The notes under the pieces are model-generated. The model had not been told where the DNA came from. It saw nothing but the letters and a program-made list of their open reading frames with translations, and made no database searches. Shown here in pieces: positions 45,146-52,602 of a DNA stretch of 64,000 nucleotides. The stretch is from positions 1 through 64,000 of the forward strand of contig NZ_JAGIXS010000006.1 in the NCBI RefSeq assembly GCF_030014915.1, read 5' to 3'. Source of the DNA: Pelomonas sp. V22 (GTDB taxonomy: Bacteria; Pseudomonadota; Gammaproteobacteria; Burkholderiales; Burkholderiaceae_C). Numbering within the stretch: the stretch's first letter is position 1; each line of letters opens with the position of its first letter. The position numbers were made by a program, and so were the translations under genes.

Positions 45146-45859
45146 TCAGAGCGTGGTCGGGGCGTCGCCCGTCGGGCAAAGCCGGTAGCCGCGCGCGCGG
45201 AGCGTTTCTATCCAGCCGGGGCCGATCTTGCGTCGCAGTGCGTGAATGTGCACGTCGATGGCATTGCTGCCCAGCTCTTCGCCCCAGCGGTACAGCTGGT
45301 CCTCGATCTGCGCGCGCGGTACCAGGTCGCCCTGGGCCTCGACCAGCATGCGCAGCAGCTCCAGTTGGCGGCCCTGCAATGGGGTCACGCGGCCCTGGCA
45401 GATCGCGCGGCCCTGCGAGAGGTCCAGCAGCATGGGCCCGCAGCGCTTCAGGGCTTGCAGATTGCCGGCCTGTCCCGCCTGCAGCGACTCGACCCAGTCC
45501 GCCAGCTGGCAGGTCTCGTAGGGCTTGAGCACAAAGGCGTCACCGCTCGGCCAGCTGCGGCAGTCGAGCAGCAGGGGCAGCTCGACGGCATCGCACCAGT
45601 GCACCGTGGGCAAAGGGGCGGGGCGGTAGTCGGGCCAGGCTTCCAGCGTCCACTGGCTGTCTATCACCTGGACACTGGCCGTGGGCGGCGGCGGGCTGAA
45701 GGCATGAAACCAGCTGTTGGCGTGGCTGACGATCCAGCCCTGCGCGGCCATGCGGTCGCCCAGCGCCAGGCCCAAGGAGGCATCGGGGCTGGCGATCCAG
45801 ACATGCTGGGCACGCCGGCTGGCGGCGGTGGCGGGAGGAACTGCTTCGGCAGGGGGCAT
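45146..45859 (-). CDS. OmpR-family winged-helix regulator with degenerate receiver
   Basis: 237 residues. The C-terminal 95 residues are a clear OmpR/PhoB winged helix (LQGRQLELLRMLVEAQGDLVPRAQIEDQLY, SNAIDVHIHALRRKIG, ETLRARGYRL). The N-terminal part has a receiver-like layout with a possible acceptor in VIDSQW and a lysine in FVLKPYE but lacks the usual DD acidic pocket, so phosphorylation is doubtful. It is divergent from the cytochrome operon and lies within 300 bp of a CTTCAG-N5-CTTCAG box, so it is the obvious candidate regulator (inference). No partner kinase gene is adjacent. Confidence 0.83.
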   Translation of the reverse strand: MPPAEAVPPATAASRRAQHVWIASPDASLGLALGDRMAAQGWIVSHANSWFHAFSPPPPTASVQVIDSQWTLEAWPDYRPAPLPTVHWCDAVELPLLLDCRSWPSGDAFVLKPYETCQLADWVESLQAGQAGNLQALKRCGPMLLDLSQGRAICQGRVTPLQGRQLELLRMLVEAQGDLVPRAQIEDQLYRWGEELGSNAIDVHIHALRRKIGPGWIETLRARGYRLCPTGDAPTTL

Positions 45860-45933
45860 GGTCGGCCAAGCCTGATGGCCATGCCTTAAGTCAGCATGAA
45901 GTTCGGCGCCGGGTGTTTTCCCGGGCGGCGCGG

Positions 45934-45950
45934 CTTCAGCCGGGCTTCAG
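45934..45950. promoter_or_regulatory. CTTCAG-N5-CTTCAG direct repeat upstream of the cytochrome operon
   Basis: CTTCAG at 45934-45939 and 45945-45950, 11 bp apart, in the 290-bp region between the OmpR-type regulator and the cytochrome operon. The geometry matches PmrA/QseB-type OmpR-family boxes. A lone CTTAAG also lies at 45895. The same arrangement recurs at 61973-61989 before the chemoreceptor gene. No confident -35/-10 pair was found in the rest of the gap. Confidence 0.55.
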
Positions 45951-46149
45951 CTGGCGGGCCAAGCATCGCCGCCAGGCGTTCCTGGGCTCGCCGAGCCGCG
46001 CCTGCAAACCTGCATGCCCCTCGTCCCACTTTGTACAGCCGACTGCGTCGCCGCTGCCTATCTCCTTGCTGCGGCGCGAGTGCAACGCGGTTTTACATCT
46101 GCTCACGCGCTTAATGCAGGCCGCGTCGGTCGTCTTCAGACTGCCTGAC

Positions 46150-47043
46150 ATGTCCAGCAAGTCCAGTCTGCTCCTCTCTGCCGCGCCGCTGCGCACGGCT
46201 GCCGTGTCGCCGCGCCAGCGCGAGCGCCTGCTCTATGCCGCCATCGCCGCCTTGGTGCTCGGCGCCTGGTGGCTGGTGCGCAGCACCGGCCTCAAGGCCG
46301 CCTCCGACCTGGGCTACTGGCTCGGGGTGGCCGGCGGCGTCAGCATGCTGCTGCTGTTCGCCTATCCGCTGCGCAAGCGCGTGAAGCTGATGCAGCGCTG
46401 GGGCGCGGCCAAATGGTGGTTCGCGGTCCACATGGTGCTGGGCATTGCCGGGCCGGTGCTGATCCTCGTGCATTCGACCTTCCAGATCGGCTCGCTCAAC
46501 GCCGGCGTGGCGCTGTACAGCATGCTGATCGTGGCCGGCAGCGGCGTGGTCGGTCGCTTCCTCTACCTGCGCACGCACCGCGGCCTCAGCGGCGAGCTGG
46601 AAGGCCTGGCTGCCTTGCAGCGCGAGCTGGGCCTGCAGCACGACGGCCTGCACCAGTCGCTGGCCTTTGCGCCATCCGTGGAGCAGGCGCTGATTGACTT
46701 CGAGCAAGGCGCGCTGCGCACGCCCGGCCCCTGGCAGCGCCACTTGCAACCCTTTGTGTGGATGCCCTGGCGGCGTTGGCAAGTCCGGCGCGCCTGTCTG
46801 CGGGCCTTGAAGCAGGCGCTGCGCGAGCGCGCACGCGCCAAGGACTGGGGCCCCAACCGCCTGCGTGCCGAGTACCTGCCACTGCGCGAGCGCGTGCAGG
46901 CCTATCTGGCGGCCGTGCAGCGTGTGGCCCAGTACGACAGCGCCACGCGGCTGTTCTCGCTCTGGCATGTGCTGCATGTGCCCTTCGTCTACCTGATGGT
47001 GCTGTGCGCGATCGCGCATGTCATCGCCGTTCACGCCTACTAG
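46150..47043 (+). CDS. inner-membrane di-heme b-type protein of the cytochrome operon
   Basis: 297 residues with about five membrane helices. Two helices each carry an H-X13-H pair: VHMVLGIAGPVLILVH and, at the C-terminus, HVPFVYLMVLCAIAH with further flanking histidines. Two such helices bind two stacked b hemes in ferric-reductase-type proteins, so this is probably a quinone-linked electron carrier. A soluble helical region lies between them. The in-frame extension upstream to 45913 is rejected; the ATG at 46150 (MSSKSSLLL) is used. First gene of the operon, 49 bp before the 24-heme cytochrome. No flavin or NAD domain is present. Confidence 0.75.
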   Translation: MSSKSSLLLSAAPLRTAAVSPRQRERLLYAAIAALVLGAWWLVRSTGLKAASDLGYWLGVAGGVSMLLLFAYPLRKRVKLMQRWGAAKWWFAVHMVLGIAGPVLILVHSTFQIGSLNAGVALYSMLIVAGSGVVGRFLYLRTHRGLSGELEGLAALQRELGLQHDGLHQSLAFAPSVEQALIDFEQGALRTPGPWQRHLQPFVWMPWRRWQVRRACLRALKQALRERARAKDWGPNRLRAEYLPLRERVQAYLAAVQRVAQYDSATRLFSLWHVLHVPFVYLMVLCAIAHVIAVHAY

Positions 47044-47092
47044 AAGAGATGCACGATGCAGCAGTCAGGCATCGAGGACCGGAGCAGCGCCC

Positions 47093-48865
47093 ATGAGCCG
47101 CCTGGCAGTGTTCATGGCGCTGCTGCTCGCGCTGTGCTGGCCAGCGCTGGCCGGCGCGCAGAGCATGGAATCGGTGCTCTCGCCCGGCACGCTTTCCAAG
47201 GCCCACGCCAAGTGGGACGAGAGCTGCCGCAGCTGCCACACGCCCTTCGACCGCAAGGCCCAGGACAAGCTCTGCGCCGACTGCCACAAGGACATCGCCC
47301 GCGACCTGGGCGAGCACACGGGCTTGCACGGCCGACTCAAGGCCGGGCAGAGCTGCCGCGGCTGCCACACCGAGCACCGGGGGCGTGAGATGAACATCGC
47401 GCCGCTCGACACCAAGGCCTTCGACCACAAGCAGACCGACTTCCTGCTGCGGGGCAAGCACGCCGACACCGACTGCACCAAGTGCCATGCACCAGGCAGG
47501 AAGTACAGCGCCGCCGCCCATGACTGCCTGAGCTGCCACAAGAAGGACGACGTCCACAAGGCGGCCCTCGGCGCCAAGTGCGAGAACTGCCACGACGAGC
47601 GCAACTGGCGCGACACCCGCTTCGACCACAGCACGACCCGCTTCGCGCTCAACGGTGCCCATGCGCCGGCCAAATGCGAGTCCTGCCACAAGACGCGCGA
47701 ATACAAGGAGACGCCGCGCGACTGTGTGGCCTGCCATCGCAAGGACGACAAGCACAAGGCCCAGTTCGGCGACAAGTGCGAGAGCTGCCACGGCGAGAAG
47801 CGCTGGCGTGACATCGGCTTCCGCCATGACGTCGACACCAAGTACCTGCTGCGCGACAAGCACCGCGACGTGCGCTGCACCAGCTGCCACACCGGAGCGC
47901 TCTACAAGGAGAAGACGCCGACCGACTGCGCCAGCTGCCACAAGAAGGATGACAAGCACAAGGGCACGCTCGGTGCGGACTGCAGCAGCTGCCACAGCGA
48001 GAAGGGCTGGAAGGAAGTGCAGCGCTTCGACCATGACCGCACGGCCTTCCCGCTGCTCGGTCGGCATGTGAAGCCGCGCTGCAACGACTGCCACCAGAGC
48101 CTCGTGTATCGCGAGGTGCAGACCACCTGCGTGGGCTGCCACAAGAAGGACGACAAGCACGAGAAGACGCTGGGCGAGCGCTGCGCCGACTGCCATACCG
48201 AGAGCGACTGGAAGGCGCCGCGCTTCGACCATGGACGCACCCGCTTCGCGCTCAAGGGCGCCCATGCCAAGACCGAGTGCCGCGACTGCCACCGCGATGT
48301 GCGCAGCTACCGCGACACGCCGAGCAGCTGCATCAGCTGCCACAAGAAGGACGACAAGCACGAAGCCCAGCTCGGCGAGCGCTGCGACAGCTGCCACGAT
48401 GAGCAGCGCTGGAAGCTGGCGCGCTTCGACCACAACCGGGCCCGCTTCGCGCTGGCCGGTGCGCACCTGGCCGTCGAGTGCAAGGCCTGCCACCAGAGCC
48501 TGCGCTACCGCGACACGCCGCGTGACTGCCTCAGCTGCCACAAGAAGGACGACCGCCACAAGGCGCGTCTCGGCCCGGCCTGCGACAGCTGCCACAACGT
48601 GCGCGCCTGGCGGCTCTGGCGTTTCGACCATGAGCGCCAGACCGACTACCCGCTGACCGGCGCCCACCAGAAGGTGGCGTGCGAGGGCTGCCATCGCGAG
48701 CCCGCACCGGCAGGCCGCAAGACGGCGCCGCTCGGCCGCGACTGCATCAGCTGCCACCAGAAGGACGATGTCCACGACCGCAGCTTCGGACCCCGATGTG
48801 ACAGCTGTCACCAGACCACGCGCTGGAACCAGGTCCGCCACACCGCACCAGGAGCCCGCCAATGA
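47093..48865 (+). CDS. 24-heme secreted c-type cytochrome
   Basis: 590 residues. A signal peptide (MALLLALCWPALAGAQ) is followed by 24 CXXCH motifs by hand count. From about residue 140 the protein repeats a unit of 66-68 residues carrying three hemes each: a CHKKDD(K/V)HK heme, one in LGxxCxxCHxExxW and one after FDHxxTxFxLxGxH; CHxKDD occurs seven times. Unit length varies by a residue or two. It is probably the periplasmic partner. GGAG lies eight bases before the ATG at 47093. The stop overlaps the next start (ATGA). Confidence 0.9.
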   Translation: MSRLAVFMALLLALCWPALAGAQSMESVLSPGTLSKAHAKWDESCRSCHTPFDRKAQDKLCADCHKDIARDLGEHTGLHGRLKAGQSCRGCHTEHRGREMNIAPLDTKAFDHKQTDFLLRGKHADTDCTKCHAPGRKYSAAAHDCLSCHKKDDVHKAALGAKCENCHDERNWRDTRFDHSTTRFALNGAHAPAKCESCHKTREYKETPRDCVACHRKDDKHKAQFGDKCESCHGEKRWRDIGFRHDVDTKYLLRDKHRDVRCTSCHTGALYKEKTPTDCASCHKKDDKHKGTLGADCSSCHSEKGWKEVQRFDHDRTAFPLLGRHVKPRCNDCHQSLVYREVQTTCVGCHKKDDKHEKTLGERCADCHTESDWKAPRFDHGRTRFALKGAHAKTECRDCHRDVRSYRDTPSSCISCHKKDDKHEAQLGERCDSCHDEQRWKLARFDHNRARFALAGAHLAVECKACHQSLRYRDTPRDCLSCHKKDDRHKARLGPACDSCHNVRAWRLWRFDHERQTDYPLTGAHQKVACEGCHREPAPAGRKTAPLGRDCISCHQKDDVHDRSFGPRCDSCHQTTRWNQVRHTAPGARQ

Positions 48866-51800
48866 AAGCCCTGCATTGGATCCTCGGCCTGCTGCTGTGG
48901 CTGTCGCAGACGCTCGCTGGCGCGGCCAGCAACGACTTCGACCACCTGCGCACCGGCTTTGCGCTCACGGGTTCGCACCAGAACCAGCGCTGCGAAAGCT
49001 GCCACATCGGCGGTGTGTTCAAGGGCACGCCGCGCGATTGCGACTCCTGCCATACCAGCGGCGCCCGCTTTGCCAAGACCAACACGGTCAAGCCCGCCAA
49101 TCACATCCCGACCAGCCAGAGCTGCGACAGCTGCCACAACACCCGCAGCTTCACCGGCGCCAAGATGAACCACAGTGGCGTCGGCAGCGGCAATTGCGCC
49201 AGCTGCCACAACGGCGCCATCGCCAGCGGCAAGCCCAGCGACCACGTGCTGACCAGCCTGTCCTGCGACAGCTGCCACCGCACCAGCGCCTGGAAGCCGC
49301 TGTCGGCCTTCAACCATGCCGGCGTGGCGCCCGGCACCTGCGCGACCTGCCACAACGGCAGCAAGGCCACGGGCAAGCCGGCCAATCACACGCCCTACAC
49401 CGGTGTGGCCTCGCTCGCCTCATTGGCCTGCGACAGCTGCCACAAGGCCGGCTTCACGGCCTGGACCCCCGCCAAGCTGCACACCAGCGTGGCGGTGACC
49501 GAGGGCTGCGCCAGCTGCCATGCGGCCCTCAAGCCAGCCAATGCGGTGCATGCGGGCCAGACCGTCTGCGAGAGCTGCCACAAGAGCACCAGCAGCTGGG
49601 GCGGCGCCAAGGTCGACCATGCGAGCTTCAATGCCTCGACCAACTGCGCCAGCTGCCACAACGGCAGCAGTGCCACCGGCAAGCCCGGTCAGCACATTCC
49701 CACGGGCAGCGCCAATTGCAGCAGCTGTCACAGCACCGGCAGCTGGAAACCGAGCAAGTGGAACCACACGCAGCTGCCCGTCAGCAACCAGTGCGCCAGC
49801 TGCCATTCGGGTGCCTTCCCGCCGGCTGACGGCAAGCCCGCCGCGCACACGCCCTACACGGCCGTGGCCTCGCTCGCGGCACTGAACTGCGACAGCTGCC
49901 ACAAGGCCGGCTTCACCGCCTGGGCGCCGGCCAAGCTGCACACCAGCGTGGCGGTGAGCGAGGGCTGCGCCAGCTGCCATGCGGCGAGCAAGCCCAACAC
50001 GGCGATCCACGCCGGCCAGACCGTCTGCGAAAGCTGCCACAAGAGCACCAGCAGCTGGAACACGGCCAAGGTCGACCACAGCACGTTCAACGCCTCAACG
50101 AACTGCACCAGCTGCCACAACGGCGCCAGTGCGACGGGCAAGTCCGCCACCCACATCCCGGTGGCCTCGACCAACTGCATCAGCTGCCACACGACGTCCA
50201 GCTGGAAGCCGAGCAAGTGGAACCACACGCAGCTGCCGGTGAGCAATCAATGCGCCAGCTGCCACACGGGCGCCTTCCCACCGGCCGATGGCAAGTCGGC
50301 CAGCCACACGCCCTACCAGCTGGTGCCTGCCCTCGCGGCTGCGAACTGCGACAGCTGCCACAAGGCGGGCTTCGTGGCCTGGGCGCCGGCCAAGCTGCAC
50401 AGCAGCGTGGCGGTGACCAGCAACTGCTCGACCTGCCACTTGAGCGTGCGGCCGAGCAATGCCACGCACAGCGGCCAGACCGTCTGCGAGAGCTGCCACA
50501 AGAGCACCAGCAGCTGGAGCACGGCCAAGGTTGATCATGGCACGTTCAACGCGGCCACCAATTGCGCCAGCTGCCACAACGGCAGCGGCGCGACCGGCAA
50601 GTCGGCCAACCACGTCCCGGTGGGCTCGACCAACTGCATCAGCTGCCACAGCACGGGCAGCTGGAAGCCGAGCAAGTGGAACCACACGCAGTTGCCGGTG
50701 ACCAGCCAATGCGCCAGCTGCCACAGCGGCGCCTATCCGCCGGCCGATGGCAAGCCCGCCACGCACACGCCCTACCAGCTCGTGTCCACGCTGGCCTCGG
50801 CGAACTGCGACAGCTGTCACAAGGCCGGCTACACGGCCTGGGCACCGGCCAAGCTGCATGCCAGTGTCTCCGTCACCACGAGTTGCTCGACCTGCCACCT
50901 GAGCGCGCGCCCCGGCAATGCCACGCACGCCGGCCAGACCGTTTGCGAGAACTGCCACAGGAGCACCAGCAGCTGGACTGGCGCCAAGGTGGACCACAGC
51001 GGCTTCACCGTGGCCACCAATTGCGCCAGCTGCCACAACGGCAGCAGTGCGACCGGCAAGCCGGCCGCCCACATCCCGGTGGCGGCCACCAACTGCATCA
51101 GCTGCCACTCGACCAGCAGCTGGAAGCCGACGAAGTGGAACCACACGCAGCTGCCGGTCACCAGTCAATGCGCCAGCTGCCACACGGGTGCCTTCCCGCC
51201 GGCCGATGGCAAGCCGGCCACGCACACGCCCTATCAGCTGGTGGGCACGATCGCGGCCTCCAACTGCGACACCTGCCACAAGGCCGGCTATGCCTCGTGG
51301 ACGCCGGCCAAGCTGCACAGCAGCGTGACCGTCACGAACAGCTGCTCGACCTGCCACCTGAGCGTGCGCCCGGCCACCACGATCCATGCGGGCCAGACCG
51401 TCTGCGAGAACTGCCACAAGAGCACCAGCAGCTGGGTCGGTGCCAAGGTCGATCACAGCGGCTTCACCACGGCCACCAACTGCTCGACCTGCCACAACGG
51501 CAGCAGTGCGACGGGCAAGCCGGCGGTGCACATCCCGGTGGGCACGACCAACTGCATCAGTTGCCACACCACGGCCAGCTGGAAGCCGACGAAGTGGAAC
51601 CACACGCAGCTGCCGGTGACCAGCCAGTGCGCCAGCTGCCACAGCGGGGCCTATCCGCCGGCTGATGGCAAGCCGGCCACCCACACGCCCTATCAACTGG
51701 TGGGCACGATCGCGGCGGCCAACTGCGACACCTGCCACAAGGCCGGCTATGCCTCGTGGACACCGGCCAGGCTGCACGCCAGCGTGACGGTCACGAACAG

Positions 51801-52602
51801 CTGCTCGACCTGCCACCTGAGCGTGCGCCCGGCCACGACCATACACGCCGGCCAGACGGTCTGCGAGAACTGCCACAAGAGCACCAGCACCTGGACCGGG
51901 GCCAAGGTGGATCACAGCGGCTTCACCGTCGCCACCAACTGCGCCAGCTGCCACAACGGCAGCACCGCCACCGGCAAGGCCGCCAGCCACATGCCGGTGG
52001 GCACGACCAACTGCATCAGCTGCCACACGACCGCGGCCTGGAAGCCGACCAAGTGGAACCACACCCAGGTCACGGTGGTGAACCAGTGCGGCACTTGCCA
52101 CAGCGGCGCCTACCCGCCGGCCGATGCCAAGCCTGCCGGCCACATCCCCTACCAGTCGCTCAGCGGCGCCGTGATCACCAACTGCGACACCTGCCACAAG
52201 GCTGGCTATGCCAGCTGGGCCGGCGGCCGTTTCCACGCCAACGTCAGCATCACCGGCCAGTGCAAGACTTGCCACAACGGCAGCTACACCTCGCAGGGCG
52301 CCACGGCCAAGCCGAGCAACCACATTCCCGAGAACCAGCTGCTCAACGGCGCGGCGATGGAATGCAGCGCCTGCCACACCAGCGTGACCACCTGGACCCA
52401 GAAGATGAACCACAACGCCTCGATGGGCAGTGGCGCCGGCTGGTGCAAGAGCTGCCATGCCACCGGCACGGCCTACCTGGGCAACATGGAGCGCAAGTCC
52501 CTGACCCACCGCACCAAGACACCGGTGCCCACCGACTGTTCCGAGTCCGGCTGCCATCGCCCGCTCGGCAACAAGGGCACCCCCTACACGAAATGGGACT
52601 GA
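48862..52602 (+). CDS. giant multiheme c-type cytochrome (46 CXXCH + 1 CX4CH)
   Basis: 1246 residues. A signal peptide (ILGLLLWLSQTLAGAAS) is followed by an N-terminal section with six hemes, six tandem 153-residue units with six hemes each, and a C-terminal section with four CXXCH and one CX4CH (CSESGCH). Typical unit landmarks are CDxCHKAGxxxWxPAKLH, TVCExCHKSTSSW, TNCxSCHNGSxATGK, SWKPxKWNHTQLPV and CASCHxGAxPPADGK. No other domain or membrane anchor is seen. The size and repetitive form suggest an extended heme wire, possibly outside the cell; location is inferred. AGGAG lies eight bases before the ATG. The stop overlaps the next gene (TGATG). Confidence 0.93.
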   Translation: MKALHWILGLLLWLSQTLAGAASNDFDHLRTGFALTGSHQNQRCESCHIGGVFKGTPRDCDSCHTSGARFAKTNTVKPANHIPTSQSCDSCHNTRSFTGAKMNHSGVGSGNCASCHNGAIASGKPSDHVLTSLSCDSCHRTSAWKPLSAFNHAGVAPGTCATCHNGSKATGKPANHTPYTGVASLASLACDSCHKAGFTAWTPAKLHTSVAVTEGCASCHAALKPANAVHAGQTVCESCHKSTSSWGGAKVDHASFNASTNCASCHNGSSATGKPGQHIPTGSANCSSCHSTGSWKPSKWNHTQLPVSNQCASCHSGAFPPADGKPAAHTPYTAVASLAALNCDSCHKAGFTAWAPAKLHTSVAVSEGCASCHAASKPNTAIHAGQTVCESCHKSTSSWNTAKVDHSTFNASTNCTSCHNGASATGKSATHIPVASTNCISCHTTSSWKPSKWNHTQLPVSNQCASCHTGAFPPADGKSASHTPYQLVPALAAANCDSCHKAGFVAWAPAKLHSSVAVTSNCSTCHLSVRPSNATHSGQTVCESCHKSTSSWSTAKVDHGTFNAATNCASCHNGSGATGKSANHVPVGSTNCISCHSTGSWKPSKWNHTQLPVTSQCASCHSGAYPPADGKPATHTPYQLVSTLASANCDSCHKAGYTAWAPAKLHASVSVTTSCSTCHLSARPGNATHAGQTVCENCHRSTSSWTGAKVDHSGFTVATNCASCHNGSSATGKPAAHIPVAATNCISCHSTSSWKPTKWNHTQLPVTSQCASCHTGAFPPADGKPATHTPYQLVGTIAASNCDTCHKAGYASWTPAKLHSSVTVTNSCSTCHLSVRPATTIHAGQTVCENCHKSTSSWVGAKVDHSGFTTATNCSTCHNGSSATGKPAVHIPVGTTNCISCHTTASWKPTKWNHTQLPVTSQCASCHSGAYPPADGKPATHTPYQLVGTIAAANCDTCHKAGYASWTPARLHASVTVTNSCSTCHLSVRPATTIHAGQTVCENCHKSTSTWTGAKVDHSGFTVATNCASCHNGSTATGKAASHMPVGTTNCISCHTTAAWKPTKWNHTQVTVVNQCGTCHSGAYPPADAKPAGHIPYQSLSGAVITNCDTCHKAGYASWAGGRFHANVSITGQCKTCHNGSYTSQGATAKPSNHIPENQLLNGAAMECSACHTSVTTWTQKMNHNASMGSGAGWCKSCHATGTAYLGNMERKSLTHRTKTPVPTDCSESGCHRPLGNKGTPYTKWD
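49429..52182 (+). repeat. six coding tandem repeats of exactly 459 bp
   Basis: The codon for the first Cys of CDxCHKAG starts at 49429, 49888, 50347, 50806, 51265, 51724 and 52183: seven landmarks, six intervals, each 459 bp. No net insertion or deletion separates any two units. Units 4 to 6 look most alike at the DNA level. All in frame within the 47-heme cytochrome gene. Confidence 0.95.

Noticed and set aside
47021-48862. 613-codon minus-strand frame opposite the 24-heme cytochrome
   Set aside because: Shadow of the CXXCH repeats; Val/Ala-rich with no recognisable motif.
49429-52182. Regular DNA repeats that could suggest a CRISPR or satellite array
   Set aside because: Unit is 459 bp, fully coding and in frame, with no unique spacers.
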